Below, piece after piece: positions 8,533-17,181 of a stretch of DNA of 64,000 nucleotides. How positions within the stretch are numbered: the first letter of the stretch is position 1; each line of letters starts with the position of its first letter. Origin of the DNA: CAYXVJ01 sp050309435 (GTDB taxonomy: Bacteria > Bacillota > Clostridia > Saccharofermentanales > Fastidiosipilaceae); contig JBNRMJ010000027.1 in the NCBI GenBank assembly GCA_050309435.1, positions 1 to 64,000 of the forward strand, written 5' to 3'. The translations under genes were made by a program, and so were the position numbers. The notes under the pieces were generated by a model. That model ran no database searches. It saw only the letters and a list, made by a program, of their open reading frames with translations, and was not told where the DNA came from.

Positions 8533-8561
8533 ATTATACTGTTTTGAATTTATCTGACCTG
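8533..8561 (-). promoter_or_regulatory. Probable hpf promoter
   Basis: A perfect TATAAT (minus strand) lies at 8533-8538, about 125 bases before the hpf start. The -35 region is weak. I saw no sigma-H-like alternative. Confidence 0.45.
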
Positions 8562-8609
8562 TGTTATCTGAACATGGTTTTACGTACTTGTCGTGTTATA
8601 CTAGTGATA

Positions 8610-8627
8610 GCGGGTTTCGAAACCCGC
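8610..8627. terminator. Perfect 18-bp palindrome at the end of the glycosyltransferase gene
   Basis: GCGGGTTTCGAAACCCGC is self-complementary (stem of 8 bp, minimal loop). It touches the glycosyltransferase stop codon. The T-run (TTATTTTTTT) is on the plus-strand side and lies inside the end of the gene, so the best intrinsic-terminator geometry faces plus-strand, antisense transcripts. For the minus-strand gene it is a hairpin without a U-tract. Confidence 0.55.
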
Positions 8628-9389
8628 TTATTTTTTTACCGGAATTACGTCCTGTTCGGCCGCTTCGGCCTTCTTACCGTCAGCCTTCAAACTTCTTTTA
8701 ACTTCGCCGAAATCGATGAAGGCCGCTATGCCGATCTTGAACATTTTACTGAAGTTGATCGAATTCACGCCGCCCTGACGGGGGCGAAAGGTAATCGGAT
8801 GCCAGCAGATTTTCTCGCCCCTGTAAGCGGGTACGGCCGTTAAGACGGCATTGGCCAGAAAAAACTGATCCGGAACGTATTTAAGCCATTGACTTAAGCT
8901 GACACTGGACATCAGACGATACGGGGTATTCGGATCTTTCACCTTGACACCGATTCTGAGACGAATCAAGAGACGCAGAATTTTCGAAACCAAAGCTCTG
9001 GCCCGGCCGTCTTCCCTGCGATGACGATAACCGATGTTCAGCGCATAATCGTAGCGCTTCTCCCACATCGGAAGAAATTCTTCGGGTCTGGTCTGACCGT
9101 CCGAATCAGTCTGAAAAATGAAATTCGCACCCATGCGCAGCGCCGTCTTGTAAGCATGCAAACAAGTCGGGCCGTGGCCGCTGTTGACCTGATCGATGAC
9201 TATGAGCCTGGGGTACTTGTCGCGCAGCTTCCGGCAGATTTCCCAGGTATCATCCGTACTGCCGTCATTGACGATAAGGAGCCGGCTGTCTTCGTTACGC
9301 TCTTCAATGACGGTATACCATTCAGCTACCGTGTTCTCGATATTCTCGGCTTCGTTATAAGCCGGCATGACTATATATAAAGTATCCAT
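8628..9389 (-). CDS. Family 2 glycosyltransferase
   Basis: A GT-A fold transferase that probably moves a sugar onto a lipid or other glycan at the membrane; the substrate cannot be told from sequence. The 253-residue product begins MDTLYIVMPAYNEAENI, the standard GT2 start, followed by IVNDGSTDDTW and FQTDSDGQT (the DxD-type metal site), with a basic C-terminal tail and no obvious membrane helices. The frame is open to a TTG at 9437, but the ATG at 9389 matches the family N-terminus and has AGGGGG upstream, somewhat far at 12 bases. It sits 60 bases after the ABC ATPase gene and may be cotranscribed with the peptide transporter, though no functional link is evident. Confidence 0.85.
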   Translation of the reverse strand: MDTLYIVMPAYNEAENIENTVAEWYTVIEERNEDSRLLIVNDGSTDDTWEICRKLRDKYPRLIVIDQVNSGHGPTCLHAYKTALRMGANFIFQTDSDGQTRPEEFLPMWEKRYDYALNIGYRHRREDGRARALVSKILRLLIRLRIGVKVKDPNTPYRLMSSVSLSQWLKYVPDQFFLANAVLTAVPAYRGEKICWHPITFRPRQGGVNSINFSKMFKIGIAAFIDFGEVKRSLKADGKKAEAAEQDVIPVKK

Positions 9390-9448
9390 ACGATTATTAT
9401 ACCCCCTTATCGTGTCGGACTCGTAACTCTCCGACAAGCTTAAAGGTT

Positions 9449-11071
9449 TTACTCTTCATTTTTACCATGCAATCGACTAATCAAATCCCTGGTATAAGGA
9501 TGTTTCGGTTTAGCGAATATAGCTTCGGCGGTATCGCACTCCACAATACGGCCTTCATATAAAACGGCTACCCTATCGCAAAGGTAATACACGACTTCCA
9601 GATCGTGGGCTATAAAGAGACAGGAAAAACCAAGACGCGACCTCAAGCGTAAAAGCAGGTTCAAGATCTGCGCCTGCACGGATACATCGAGGGATGCCAC
9701 GGCTTCGTCTGCGATCAGGATCTCCGGCTCGAGTATGGTTGCAATCGCGATCGCCACGCGCTGGCGCTGTCCGCCCGATAGCTGCCGGGGTTTTCTGTCG
9801 GCCAGGTTCCGGTCCAGATCGACAGCGGCCAGCATCTCGAAGACCTTCTTCTTCCGTTCCTGTTTGTCCTTGTAACCGGCGATTATCAAGGGTTCTTCGA
9901 TCTGACGGAAGATCGACATGTTCGGATCAAGCGAGCTGTAGGGATCCTGGAAGATGATTCCCAGCCCCGTCGTCGCGATTCGTCTTTCTTTACCGCGCAG
10001 ATGAATAATGTCCCGGCCGTGATAAATGACTTCGCCTTTTTCCGCCCGGAGCTGGCCGGTTAAGACACGGGCAATCGTGGTTTTCCCCGAACCGGATTCG
10101 CCCAGGAGACCAAGAAATTCACCCCGGTAAATATCCAGGTCGATATCTTCGAGCACATGATCGTCTTCGTCATCGCCGTAACGTGCGTTTAAGTCACGAA
10201 TACGCATGACGACTTCGCCCGTATCCTGCCAGGCCTCCGGCGGGACCGGGCTGCCTTTTTCTTCGGCTTCGTTAATTCCCAGTAGCTGTCCCTTTTTTTC
10301 GGCAGTCGGTCTGGCTGACAGAAGCATCTTCGTATACTCGTGTTTCGGATCGCTGAGTACTTCGGCGGTCTTTCCTGCTTCCAGGATCAGACCGTCTCGC
10401 ATCACGAGAATATCCTTGGAGAGTCGGGATACCGAAGACAGATCATGCGAGATAAAGAGAATCGCCGTACCGCGGCTTTCGTTTTCTTCTCTAAGCAGTT
10501 CGATGATCTGGTCCGATAATCGACGGTCCAGAGCAGTGGTTGACTCATCGGCGATTAAGAGACAGGGCTTTCCGATTAAGGCCATCGCAATCAAAACGCG
10601 CTGTCTCATGCCGCCCGACAACTCGTAGGGATAAGCTTTATAGACGGATTCAACATCGCTTAATCCGACAGAACGCAAACTATCCAGGACCTTTTCTTTC
10701 ACAACTCCCGCTTCCTCGCCCTGCAACTCGAGCAGTTCGCCAACCTGAGCTCCAACTCTCATCAGGGGATTTAGAGCAGTCAGGGCATCCTGGTAGATAA
10801 AGCCGACCCGGGACGATAGCCTGTTGCGGCGATCTTTGGGCGACATGGCCGCAAGGTCCTTGCCTTCAAGTAAAATCCGCCCTCCGCCGATGCGAAAGTT
10901 TTCCTGCATCAGATCCGCGATCGCCAGAGCCGTGGTGCTCTTGCCCGAACCGGACTCTCCGACCAGGCCCAGGATACCGCCTTGGGGAATGGAAAAAGAT
11001 AAGTCGCGTATGATCGGCTCGGGGCTGTCCTTTGCCAATATGCTGAGAGCTTCGACACGAAGGATGTCCAC
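9449..11071 (-). CDS. Peptide ABC transporter, two ATPase domains fused (DppD-DppF type)
   Basis: This cytoplasmic subunit drives import of oligopeptides, or possibly nickel or another small solute. The 540 residues hold two complete ABC ATPases that are separate proteins in most systems. Domain 1 (about 1-260) has GESGSGKST, LSGGMRQR and LLIADESTTALD; domain 2 (about 285-540) has GESGSGKTT, LSGGQRQR and ILIADEAVASLD. The Pro-containing oligopeptide-ATPase ends (HEYTKMLLSA and HPYTRDLISRL) are present after each. GTG is the start, with AGGAGG seven bases upstream, and it overlaps the last base of the permease stop, so translation is coupled. Confidence 0.93.
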   Translation of the reverse strand: MDILRVEALSILAKDSPEPIIRDLSFSIPQGGILGLVGESGSGKSTTALAIADLMQENFRIGGGRILLEGKDLAAMSPKDRRNRLSSRVGFIYQDALTALNPLMRVGAQVGELLELQGEEAGVVKEKVLDSLRSVGLSDVESVYKAYPYELSGGMRQRVLIAMALIGKPCLLIADESTTALDRRLSDQIIELLREENESRGTAILFISHDLSSVSRLSKDILVMRDGLILEAGKTAEVLSDPKHEYTKMLLSARPTAEKKGQLLGINEAEEKGSPVPPEAWQDTGEVVMRIRDLNARYGDDEDDHVLEDIDLDIYRGEFLGLLGESGSGKTTIARVLTGQLRAEKGEVIYHGRDIIHLRGKERRIATTGLGIIFQDPYSSLDPNMSIFRQIEEPLIIAGYKDKQERKKKVFEMLAAVDLDRNLADRKPRQLSGGQRQRVAIAIATILEPEILIADEAVASLDVSVQAQILNLLLRLRSRLGFSCLFIAHDLEVVYYLCDRVAVLYEGRIVECDTAEAIFAKPKHPYTRDLISRLHGKNEE

Positions 11072-11934
11072 TATCTCACCTCCTGCGAACGAAGACGAAG
11101 TCCGCTGCCCAGAAAATAAGCGCCCAGAACCGTTAGCACAATTAATAAACCCGGGAAGACGGCGTACCAGGGAGCAGCGAAGATATAAGCCTGAGCATCA
11201 AAAAGCATGCGCCCCCAGCTTGCTTCGGTCGGCGGGATGCCAAGACCAAGAAAACTCAGACTCGTCTCGGTTAAAATCGCATTGGCAAAACCAATCGTCA
11301 TAGCCGATACCATCTGACCTGCAATCGACGGGAGAATATGACGGAGCATGATGCGAAGAGAACTTGCTCCCATGATTTCCAGTCGTTTAATGTAATCACG
11401 ACCACGGGCCTGCTGAAAGCCGCTTCTGACCACACGGGCAAAGGAAGGAATAAACAAGATGCCCATCGCCACGATCAGCCGGGCCACGCCGCCTCCGAGA
11501 ACCGCCACGAAAAGCAGGGCCAGCATCATGGACGGAAAAGACATCAAGGAATCATTCAGGCGCATCAATAACCAGTCGGCAAGACCGCCGAAATACCCGG
11601 CAACAGAGCCGATCAAAAGACCGCCCAGAGCGCCGATCAAAACCGTCCCCAGTGCGATCAGCAGGCTTGTGCCTCCGCCGTAAAATGAGCGCGTAAAGAT
11701 GTCTCTGCCGTAATTGTCGGTACCAAACCAGTGCGAGGCCGACGGAGCCAGAAAACGGGATGAGGCATCGAGTCGGGACGGATCGTAAGGCGAAAAGAAG
11801 AGATTCAGGACGTAAACCAGAACGACTATACCAAGCAAGACAATCCCGAGCAGCTCCTGCCAGCTGCGAAGCAGCGCTTTACTCTTTCTGCTTGACGAGA
11901 GATCTTGTTCGTACAAGAGGATATCGGACTCCAT
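11071..11934 (-). CDS. Peptide ABC transporter permease, DppC type
   Basis: One of the two membrane subunits of the peptide importer. The 287-residue product has an N-terminal helix (about 26-48) after a cytoplasmic lead, the GTDNYGRDIFTR segment characteristic of OppC/DppC periplasmic-loop entries, and a binding-protein-dependent permease domain with the EAA loop (RLEIMGASSLRIMLRHILPSIAGQ) that docks on the ATPase. The start ATG follows AGGACAG and is immediately after the stop of the DppB-type gene. C-terminus GSGLRLRSQEVR is normal for the family. Confidence 0.93.
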   Translation of the reverse strand: MESDILLYEQDLSSSRKSKALLRSWQELLGIVLLGIVVLVYVLNLFFSPYDPSRLDASSRFLAPSASHWFGTDNYGRDIFTRSFYGGGTSLLIALGTVLIGALGGLLIGSVAGYFGGLADWLLMRLNDSLMSFPSMMLALLFVAVLGGGVARLIVAMGILFIPSFARVVRSGFQQARGRDYIKRLEIMGASSLRIMLRHILPSIAGQMVSAMTIGFANAILTETSLSFLGLGIPPTEASWGRMLFDAQAYIFAAPWYAVFPGLLIVLTVLGAYFLGSGLRLRSQEVR

Positions 11935-11935
11935 A

Positions 11936-12928
11936 CTACTGTCCTCCCTTCTTGCTTAAATCGAGACGCAGGCGCGGATCGATCGACTGATTGACGAGAT
12001 CCACCAGAAAGCCGAGCACGACCACCATAAAAGCAATCAACAAAACGATTCCCTGCGTGAGCGGAAAGTCGCGGGATTCGATGGCCGTTATCAAAAGTCG
12101 GCCAAGCCCCGGCAGGTTATAGACTTGCTCCACGACGATCGAACCTGCGAAGAGTTCGGCCAGAACAATACCCATGGTCGTGATCAGAGGGACCAGCGAA
12201 TTTCGCAGCAGGTGAACGCGAAGGAGACGAAACCCCGTGACGCCCTTTCCTTTTGCGGTACGCACGTAATCTTTTCCCTTTTGTTCGATGAGGGACTGGC
12301 GAAGAAACTGCACCACCCATGCGACGCGCGGAATTGCGATGGCAACAGCCGGAATCAAGAGGCTTCGCATCGAGTTAAAAATGCCGTTTTCCGGCGGCAC
12401 ATAAAGCACACCAGAGAAATTTCGAAACATCACACCTAATAGCAAGGTCAGTAAAATCGCGGCAAAGAAGGACGGCACGGCCAGGCCTGCCTGCGTGATG
12501 ACATTAATCACGGTATCAAGCAGTCCCCCGGGCTTACGAGCAGACAGGATTGCCAGAGGAATGCCGGCCAGAAGCGACAGGATCAGGGCTTGTGTCGCCA
12601 ATATCAAGGTCAGCGGCAGCCGGGTCGCCAGCAGCTCGGATACGGGTAATGAAAAGCGCATTGAATTACCCATGTCGCCTCTAAACAAAGCCGTGACATA
12701 ATGAAAGAGCTGAGAGAGCCAGCTGCGGTCGAGTCCCAGACTTTTTCTGAGCGCTTCGACTTCCGCATCCGCGGCATTCGTGCCCAGCATGATGCGCGCC
12801 GGGTCTCCCGGTATCACGTAGAAAACAATGTTCGTGATCAAAAGAATAAAAATCAGCGTTATAAAAACGGCCAGTAATCTCCAGCCGACAAATAGCAATA
12901 TATTCCTGCTTCTTCTGCTTATATGCAC
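11936..12928 (-). CDS. Peptide ABC transporter permease, DppB type
   Basis: The second membrane subunit of the importer. The 330-residue product has the DppB N-terminus (FVGWRLLAVFITLIFILLITNIVFYVIPGDPARIMLG), about six transmembrane helices, and the EAA loop (VRTAKGKGVTGFRLLRVHLLRNSLVPLIT). The GTG at 12928 is chosen because AGGAG lies seven bases before it; the longer frame from 12982 would run through a strong hairpin and lacks a ribosome site. The C-terminus ends DLVNQSIDPRLRL, typical for the family. Gene order solute-binding protein, B, C, fused DF is the standard operon. Confidence 0.93.
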   Translation of the reverse strand: MHISRRSRNILLFVGWRLLAVFITLIFILLITNIVFYVIPGDPARIMLGTNAADAEVEALRKSLGLDRSWLSQLFHYVTALFRGDMGNSMRFSLPVSELLATRLPLTLILATQALILSLLAGIPLAILSARKPGGLLDTVINVITQAGLAVPSFFAAILLTLLLGVMFRNFSGVLYVPPENGIFNSMRSLLIPAVAIAIPRVAWVVQFLRQSLIEQKGKDYVRTAKGKGVTGFRLLRVHLLRNSLVPLITTMGIVLAELFAGSIVVEQVYNLPGLGRLLITAIESRDFPLTQGIVLLIAFMVVVLGFLVDLVNQSIDPRLRLDLSKKGGQ

Positions 12929-12955
12929 GCGGCATCTCCTCGCCTGTTTAATCGA

Positions 12956-12979
12956 AAGGCGGGCCCGAAGACCCGCCTT
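12956..12979 (-). promoter_or_regulatory. Intercistronic hairpin between binding protein and permease genes
   Basis: AAGGCGGG (12956-12963) pairs with CCCGCCTT (12972-12979) around an 8-base loop, 11 bases after the binding-protein stop and 28 bases before the permease start. There is no U-tract, so it more likely protects the 3' end of the upstream message or partly attenuates, keeping binding protein in excess over membrane subunits. Confidence 0.7.
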
Positions 12980-12990
12980 CACTAACTATC

Positions 12991-14604
12991 TTAATCCATG
13001 AAACGCAGCGGCGCCATGTCCTGAACGTATTGTGGATATATTGTATACCCTTCCAGTTCTTTTTTCACGGCAGTGATGGTGGTGGGATCCTGTAAGAAAA
13101 CCGAGGCGGCTTCATCATATAGAATCTGCTGCAACTCGTGATAAGCCGCGATTCGATCCTCGTGATCGGACAGACCTTCCATCTCGCCCCAAACCCGATC
13201 GAAATCGGCGGAGTTGAAATTAATGAAGTTATCCGCGCTGTCCGAACGGTAGCGTCCCAGGACATCGGAGGGCGTATAGACAAAAGTCAAGGCTATGATC
13301 GTCGTTTGGTAATCGCGACCGGTGTAGACGCGCTCCAGCCAGGTTCCCCAGTCAACCGGTTCGAGTTTGGCCGTAATCCCTGCGGCGGCCAGTTGCGAAA
13401 CGATGACCTCGCCGGTTTGTACGTGTATGACATAGTTCGACGGGACGGTAATCGTAAGTTCGAAGCCATCCGGAAAACCCGCTTCCGCGAGCAGTTCTTT
13501 GGCTCGTTCGATATTCGCCGTCGACTGCGGAGCACCGTCTTCGCCGGTAAGCGAATCGTTGTAGTACTCGCCCATGGCCGGCGACATACCGGCATGGATC
13601 GCTTTACCGTAACCGGACATGACAAAGTCGATGACGGCTTCCTTATCCACGGCCAAATTCAAGGCCCGGCGCACACGCACGTCGTCGAGAGGTTTGACCT
13701 TGTTGTTCAAAGCCCAGAGTTGAACCAGATTGCTCTCTGCTTCGTACAAGTTAAAATCGTTTTTCAGCTGTTCGCCTTTATCTGCCGTGAGGTAAGGAAA
13801 GACATCGATGCGGCCGGCTTGCAGATCGACGAAAGCGGCATCGGCCGACGGCAGGATGCGAAACTCGACGCTGTCCAGATGAGGCAGTCCCTCCTGCCAG
13901 TAATCCTTATTCGCTTCGAGGGTAATCCTCTGCTGCGGTACATACTCCGAGAAGACAAAGGGGCCGGTACCGACCGGCTTCGTGCCTTGATCCTCGTAAT
14001 CTTCGGGGATAATCGCATTGGTAAAGAAGCCCAGCAGATCCATGTCGCGGCGTTCGAGCTTGACCTGGATCGTTTGCCCTTCGGCCGTGACATCCTCGAT
14101 AATGTCAAACTGCGGAATATACGCCGTGCCGTCGATCAGTCCGGCGCCGCGCTTGATCGAATAGACCGCATCTTCCGCCTTCATTTCATCGCCGTTATGA
14201 AAACGTACGCCTTCGCGCAGGTCAAACTCATAGGACATGCCGTCTTCGGATATCCGATATTCGCTTGCCAAAAGAGGCGTGTAAGTCCCGTCCGGTTCAA
14301 GGCGCACGAGACCTTCGAAGACGTTATGAAAGATTTCCTTCGTGCCGGCAGCCTCGGCCAGATACGGATCCAGGAAATCCGGTTCCTGAGTTACGCCGAC
14401 AATAACCATCCCGCCTTCTTTTCCGCCAACCGTCCCGGATTCCGAAGTTTTTGTGGAAACAAACGAGCCTGACGGCGTTTCGACGGGTGCACAGGATGCA
14501 AGCAGAGCCAGCACCAGAGCGAGCGGCAACAGTGCTGCCGGACGCTGCTTGCCGGAATGCTTCTTTTCCTTTTGACCTCGTTTCGATAAATTAAAGATTT
14601 TCAT
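12991..14604 (-). CDS. Peptide-binding lipoprotein (SBP family 5)
   Basis: The extracellular receptor of the adjacent peptide importer, tethered by a lipid. The 537-residue product has a basic N-region, a hydrophobic stretch and the lipobox LLASC (Cys at about 38), then a low-complexity segment before VIVGVTQEPDFLDPY, the usual start of the mature fold. Family motifs follow: YEFDLREGVRFHNGDEMKAEDAVYSI, GTGPFVFSEY, and VRRALNLAVDKEAVI. The start ATG has GAGGAA upstream. It is the first gene of the transporter operon. The mature domain most resembles dipeptide/oligopeptide receptors; nickel binding is a less likely alternative. Confidence 0.93.
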   Translation of the reverse strand: MKIFNLSKRGQKEKKHSGKQRPAALLPLALVLALLASCAPVETPSGSFVSTKTSESGTVGGKEGGMVIVGVTQEPDFLDPYLAEAAGTKEIFHNVFEGLVRLEPDGTYTPLLASEYRISEDGMSYEFDLREGVRFHNGDEMKAEDAVYSIKRGAGLIDGTAYIPQFDIIEDVTAEGQTIQVKLERRDMDLLGFFTNAIIPEDYEDQGTKPVGTGPFVFSEYVPQQRITLEANKDYWQEGLPHLDSVEFRILPSADAAFVDLQAGRIDVFPYLTADKGEQLKNDFNLYEAESNLVQLWALNNKVKPLDDVRVRRALNLAVDKEAVIDFVMSGYGKAIHAGMSPAMGEYYNDSLTGEDGAPQSTANIERAKELLAEAGFPDGFELTITVPSNYVIHVQTGEVIVSQLAAAGITAKLEPVDWGTWLERVYTGRDYQTTIIALTFVYTPSDVLGRYRSDSADNFINFNSADFDRVWGEMEGLSDHEDRIAAYHELQQILYDEAASVFLQDPTTITAVKKELEGYTIYPQYVQDMAPLRFMD

Positions 14605-14796
14605 TTTCGTTCCTCGATATCACGCAATCTTACGGTGCCGAAAACGGCTGCCTGTAAGCGATAAATTTTCATGCTAACTATATTACCAAGATATCACGCC
14701 GAAACATCAGTTCCTGTAACAAGATCTCGATTCATGCCAAAGTTTCCTCTCTTTGGGAGCGGCAATGCTAATAAAATCGCAAAAAGATCAATGGCA

Positions 14797-14829
14797 TAAA
14801 AAAACCTCCGGGTATTTCTACCCGGAAGT
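14797..14829 (-). terminator. Intrinsic terminator of gap
   Basis: An 11-bp stem (14804-14814 with 14819-14829, one G-U pair) capped by GAAA on the minus strand is followed by seven Ts. It begins 33 bases after the gap stop. Confidence 0.93.
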
Positions 14830-14861
14830 TTAGTCGCTCTATTCAAGCTGTGGCCTGTTAA

Positions 14862-15932
14862 TTATTTACCGTCTTTGTCCTTGACGAACTTCAGCAGGTC
14901 AACGATGGCGTTGGAATAACCCCACTCGTTGTCATACCAGGAAACGATCTTGAAGAAACGCTTCTCGCCCGGCAGGTTGTTCTGCAGTGTGGCCAGAGAG
15001 TCATAGATCGAAGTGTGTGTATCATGGACGATGTCCTGGGATACGATCTCTTCGTCTGCTCTTCTCAAACGACCCTTGAGGTAGGTCTCGGAAGCCTTCT
15101 TCAGCAGAGCATCGATTTCCTCGATGGAGGTGTCGCGCTCGGCACGGAAGGTCAGGTCAACAGCGGAACCCGTGGCAACAGGAACGCGGAAGGACATACC
15201 GGTCAGCTTACCCTTGGTCGCGGGCAAAACTTCGCCGACGGCCTTGGCGGCACCGGTTGTGGAAGGAATGATGTTGATAGCAGCGGCACGTCCGCCTCTC
15301 CAGTCCTTCTTGGAAGGACCGTCAACGGTCTTCTGTGTAGCTGTATAAGCGTGAATGGTGGTCATCAGACCGGTCTCGATGCCAATGCCTTCCTTCAGAA
15401 GAACATGTACGAGAGGGGCCAGACAGTTGGTTGTGCAAGAAGCGTTGGAAATAACGTTGTCGTTCTCGGGGTCATACTCGTTCTCGTTGACGCCCATGAC
15501 GAATGTCTTAACGCCGCCCTTACCGGGAGCGGAAATCAGAACTTTCTTGGCACCGGCAGCGAGGTGACCCTCGGCCTTGGCTTTATCCGTGAAGAGACCG
15601 GTGGATTCGATAACATACTCGACACCGAGTTCTTTCCAGGGCAGCTGATCAGGTGTTCTGGCAGCAGCGACACACTTGGTCTCGTAACCGTCAACGACAA
15701 GAATATCGTCGGCTTCGAGATCCGGGGAGCTCTTCTTGGAGCTCATTTCACGTGTGAACTGACCCTGAGTGGAGTCATACTTCAACTGATATGCAAAATA
15801 CTCTGCATTAGTCGAGACGTCTGTTACTGCGACAACATCGATTTCCTTACCGAGTAAGCCCTGTTCGGCGATCGCTCTATAAACGAGTCTGCCAATGCGG
15901 CCAAATCCATTGATACCGACTTTAATTGCCAT
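14862..15932 (-). CDS. gap: Glyceraldehyde-3-phosphate dehydrogenase
   Basis: The glycolytic enzyme that oxidises glyceraldehyde 3-phosphate with NAD and phosphate to 1,3-bisphosphoglycerate. The 356-residue product begins MAIKVGINGFGRIGR (Rossmann GxGxxG), has the catalytic SCTTNC, HAYTATQ with the base His, the SxxTGAAKAVG segment and the C-terminal SWYDNEWGYSN. The length is about 20 residues above the usual 335, from small insertions near the C-terminal third (RLRRADEEIV and NNLPGEKRF). The ATG at 15932 has AGGAGG six bases upstream; the frame is open to 15971 without support. It is a single-gene unit with a strong promoter and terminator, as expected of a highly expressed gene. Confidence 0.96.
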   Translation of the reverse strand: MAIKVGINGFGRIGRLVYRAIAEQGLLGKEIDVVAVTDVSTNAEYFAYQLKYDSTQGQFTREMSSKKSSPDLEADDILVVDGYETKCVAAARTPDQLPWKELGVEYVIESTGLFTDKAKAEGHLAAGAKKVLISAPGKGGVKTFVMGVNENEYDPENDNVISNASCTTNCLAPLVHVLLKEGIGIETGLMTTIHAYTATQKTVDGPSKKDWRGGRAAAINIIPSTTGAAKAVGEVLPATKGKLTGMSFRVPVATGSAVDLTFRAERDTSIEEIDALLKKASETYLKGRLRRADEEIVSQDIVHDTHTSIYDSLATLQNNLPGEKRFFKIVSWYDNEWGYSNAIVDLLKFVKDKDGK

Positions 15933-15948
15933 ATTGTTCCTCCTGTTT

Positions 15949-15964
15949 CCTCGGAACCCCGAGG
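15949..15964 (-). promoter_or_regulatory. Small hairpin in the gap leader
   Basis: CCTCGG (15949-15954) pairs with CCGAGG (15959-15964) around a 4-base loop, just before the Shine-Dalgarno. It may stabilise the message or affect initiation. Confidence 0.5.
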
Positions 15965-16000
15965 TATTCAAATCAATGACGTTCCAAAACGTACGATATA

Positions 16001-16028
16001 ATTATAACAGTTGTTGAGTCCAATTCAA
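16001..16028 (-). promoter_or_regulatory. Sigma-A promoter of gap
   Basis: On the minus strand TTGAAT (16023-16028), 16 bases, then TATAAT (16001-16006) preceded by TGT, which also makes it an extended -10. The predicted leader is about 60 bases. Confidence 0.8.
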
Positions 16029-16135
16029 GGAAGAATGTAACATTTCTATATACTGCTTTACTAAATCGCTGAATCGGGAACGATTTTTGCCCATGGATAG
16101 GCAAATAACGTCCGGCAAAGAAAAAAGACAAGCCC

Positions 16136-16164
16136 TTACCATAAGTTGTATTAGCTGTTAAACT
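16136..16164 (+). promoter_or_regulatory. Possible promoter of the sugar isomerase gene
   Basis: TTACCA (16136-16141), 17 bases, TAAACT (16159-16164) with TGT just before the -10. It would give a leader of about 70 bases. The match is moderate. Confidence 0.4.
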
Positions 16165-16239
16165 ATAGATTGATGACAAGCAGGGATCAGATCACCGTGC
16201 TTGAACTATTTTCGCTTATTAAGAAAGGCAGGTATTCCA

Positions 16240-17079
16240 ATGTACAAGTTCCCCATTGGTGTAATCGTCGATTCATTTAGACTTCCTATCCCGGAAGCGA
16301 TCAAAAAGGCCCGTGAAATCGGTGCTACCGGTCTTCAGGTTTATTCGACGAGCGGCGAGATGGCTCCCGAAAACATGACCGAGGAAAAGATTCGCGAATT
16401 CAATAAGATGGTCGCCGATAACGGTCTGGTGGTTTCGGCTCTGGTTGGCGATATCGGCGGTTTCGCCATTGTTGAGAATAACGCGGCCAACGTCGAGAAG
16501 AGCAAGCGGATCATGGATCTGGCACTGAAGTTGAACTGCAACGTTGTCACGACTCACATCGGTGTCATACCTTCCGACAAGAACGACCCTATGTTCAAGG
16601 TCTATCAGGATGTCTGTAACGAACTGGGTGCCTACGGCGATCAGATCGGGGCTCACTTTGCCATTGAGACGGGTCCGGAAACAGCAGAAACCCTCTTTAA
16701 TTTCCTCGAGTCCCTGGACAGTAAGGGCGTCGGCGTCAACTTCGATCCGGCCAACCTGGTCATGGTGCTCGGAGACGACCCCGTGCGCGGCGTGCATCTT
16801 CTGAAGGATTACATCTACCACACCCATGCCAAGGACGGCATCCGCATCAAACCGGTCGATCCTCATGCCGTATACCACGGCGGCACGAATCTGGAGATGG
16901 ACGAGTACTTCCGCGAAGTCCCGCTGGGTCAGGGTCAGGTTGACTGGCCGAACTACCTGCAAGCACTGGAAGACATCGGTTACCGCGGTTTCCTCACCAT
17001 CGAGCGCGAAACCGGCGACACACCCGAAGCCGACATCCGTCTGGCGGTCGAGTTCCTGCAGGCACAAACCGGTCAGTAA
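16240..17079 (+). CDS. Sugar phosphate isomerase/epimerase (xylose isomerase-like TIM barrel)
   Basis: A metal-dependent TIM-barrel enzyme of the AP endonuclease 2/xylose isomerase-like superfamily, which interconverts keto-sugars or related acids; the exact substrate cannot be deduced. The 279-residue product shows the expected metal ligands in order: Glu in FAIETGPETA, Asp in GVNFDPANL, His in YIYHTHAKDG and Glu in GFLTIERETG. The GQGQVDWPNYLQAL segment is typical of hydroxypyruvate isomerase/IolE-like members. The ATG at 16240 is chosen over an upstream TTG at 16201 because AAAGGCAGG precedes it and MYKFPIGVIVDSF begins the first barrel strand. One of only two plus-strand genes; monocistronic. 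Confidence 0.88.
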   Translation: MYKFPIGVIVDSFRLPIPEAIKKAREIGATGLQVYSTSGEMAPENMTEEKIREFNKMVADNGLVVSALVGDIGGFAIVENNAANVEKSKRIMDLALKLNCNVVTTHIGVIPSDKNDPMFKVYQDVCNELGAYGDQIGAHFAIETGPETAETLFNFLESLDSKGVGVNFDPANLVMVLGDDPVRGVHLLKDYIYHTHAKDGIRIKPVDPHAVYHGGTNLEMDEYFREVPLGQGQVDWPNYLQALEDIGYRGFLTIERETGDTPEADIRLAVEFLQAQTGQ

Positions 17080-17109
17080 GCATTTTAGCCTCATAATTTA
17101 AGCCAAGTA

Positions 17110-17155
17110 AAAGCGCCTTGTCTACGACGAACATCGGAGTCAAGGCGCTTTCTTT
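17110..17155. terminator. Bidirectional terminator between the isomerase and aspartase genes
   Basis: A perfect 11-bp inverted repeat, AAAGCGCCTTG (17110-17120) and CAAGGCGCTTT (17141-17151), separated by 20 bases and followed by TTCTTT on the plus strand, lies between two convergent genes. Confidence 0.8.
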
Positions 17156-17181
17156 ATGATCTTATAACATGAGAATTTTCA

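Noticed and set aside
13138..14472. A 444-codon open frame on the plus strand opposite the peptide-binding lipoprotein gene
   Set aside because: It lies wholly opposite a clear lipoprotein gene, its translation has no recognisable motif, and there is no ribosome site; it is a codon-bias shadow.
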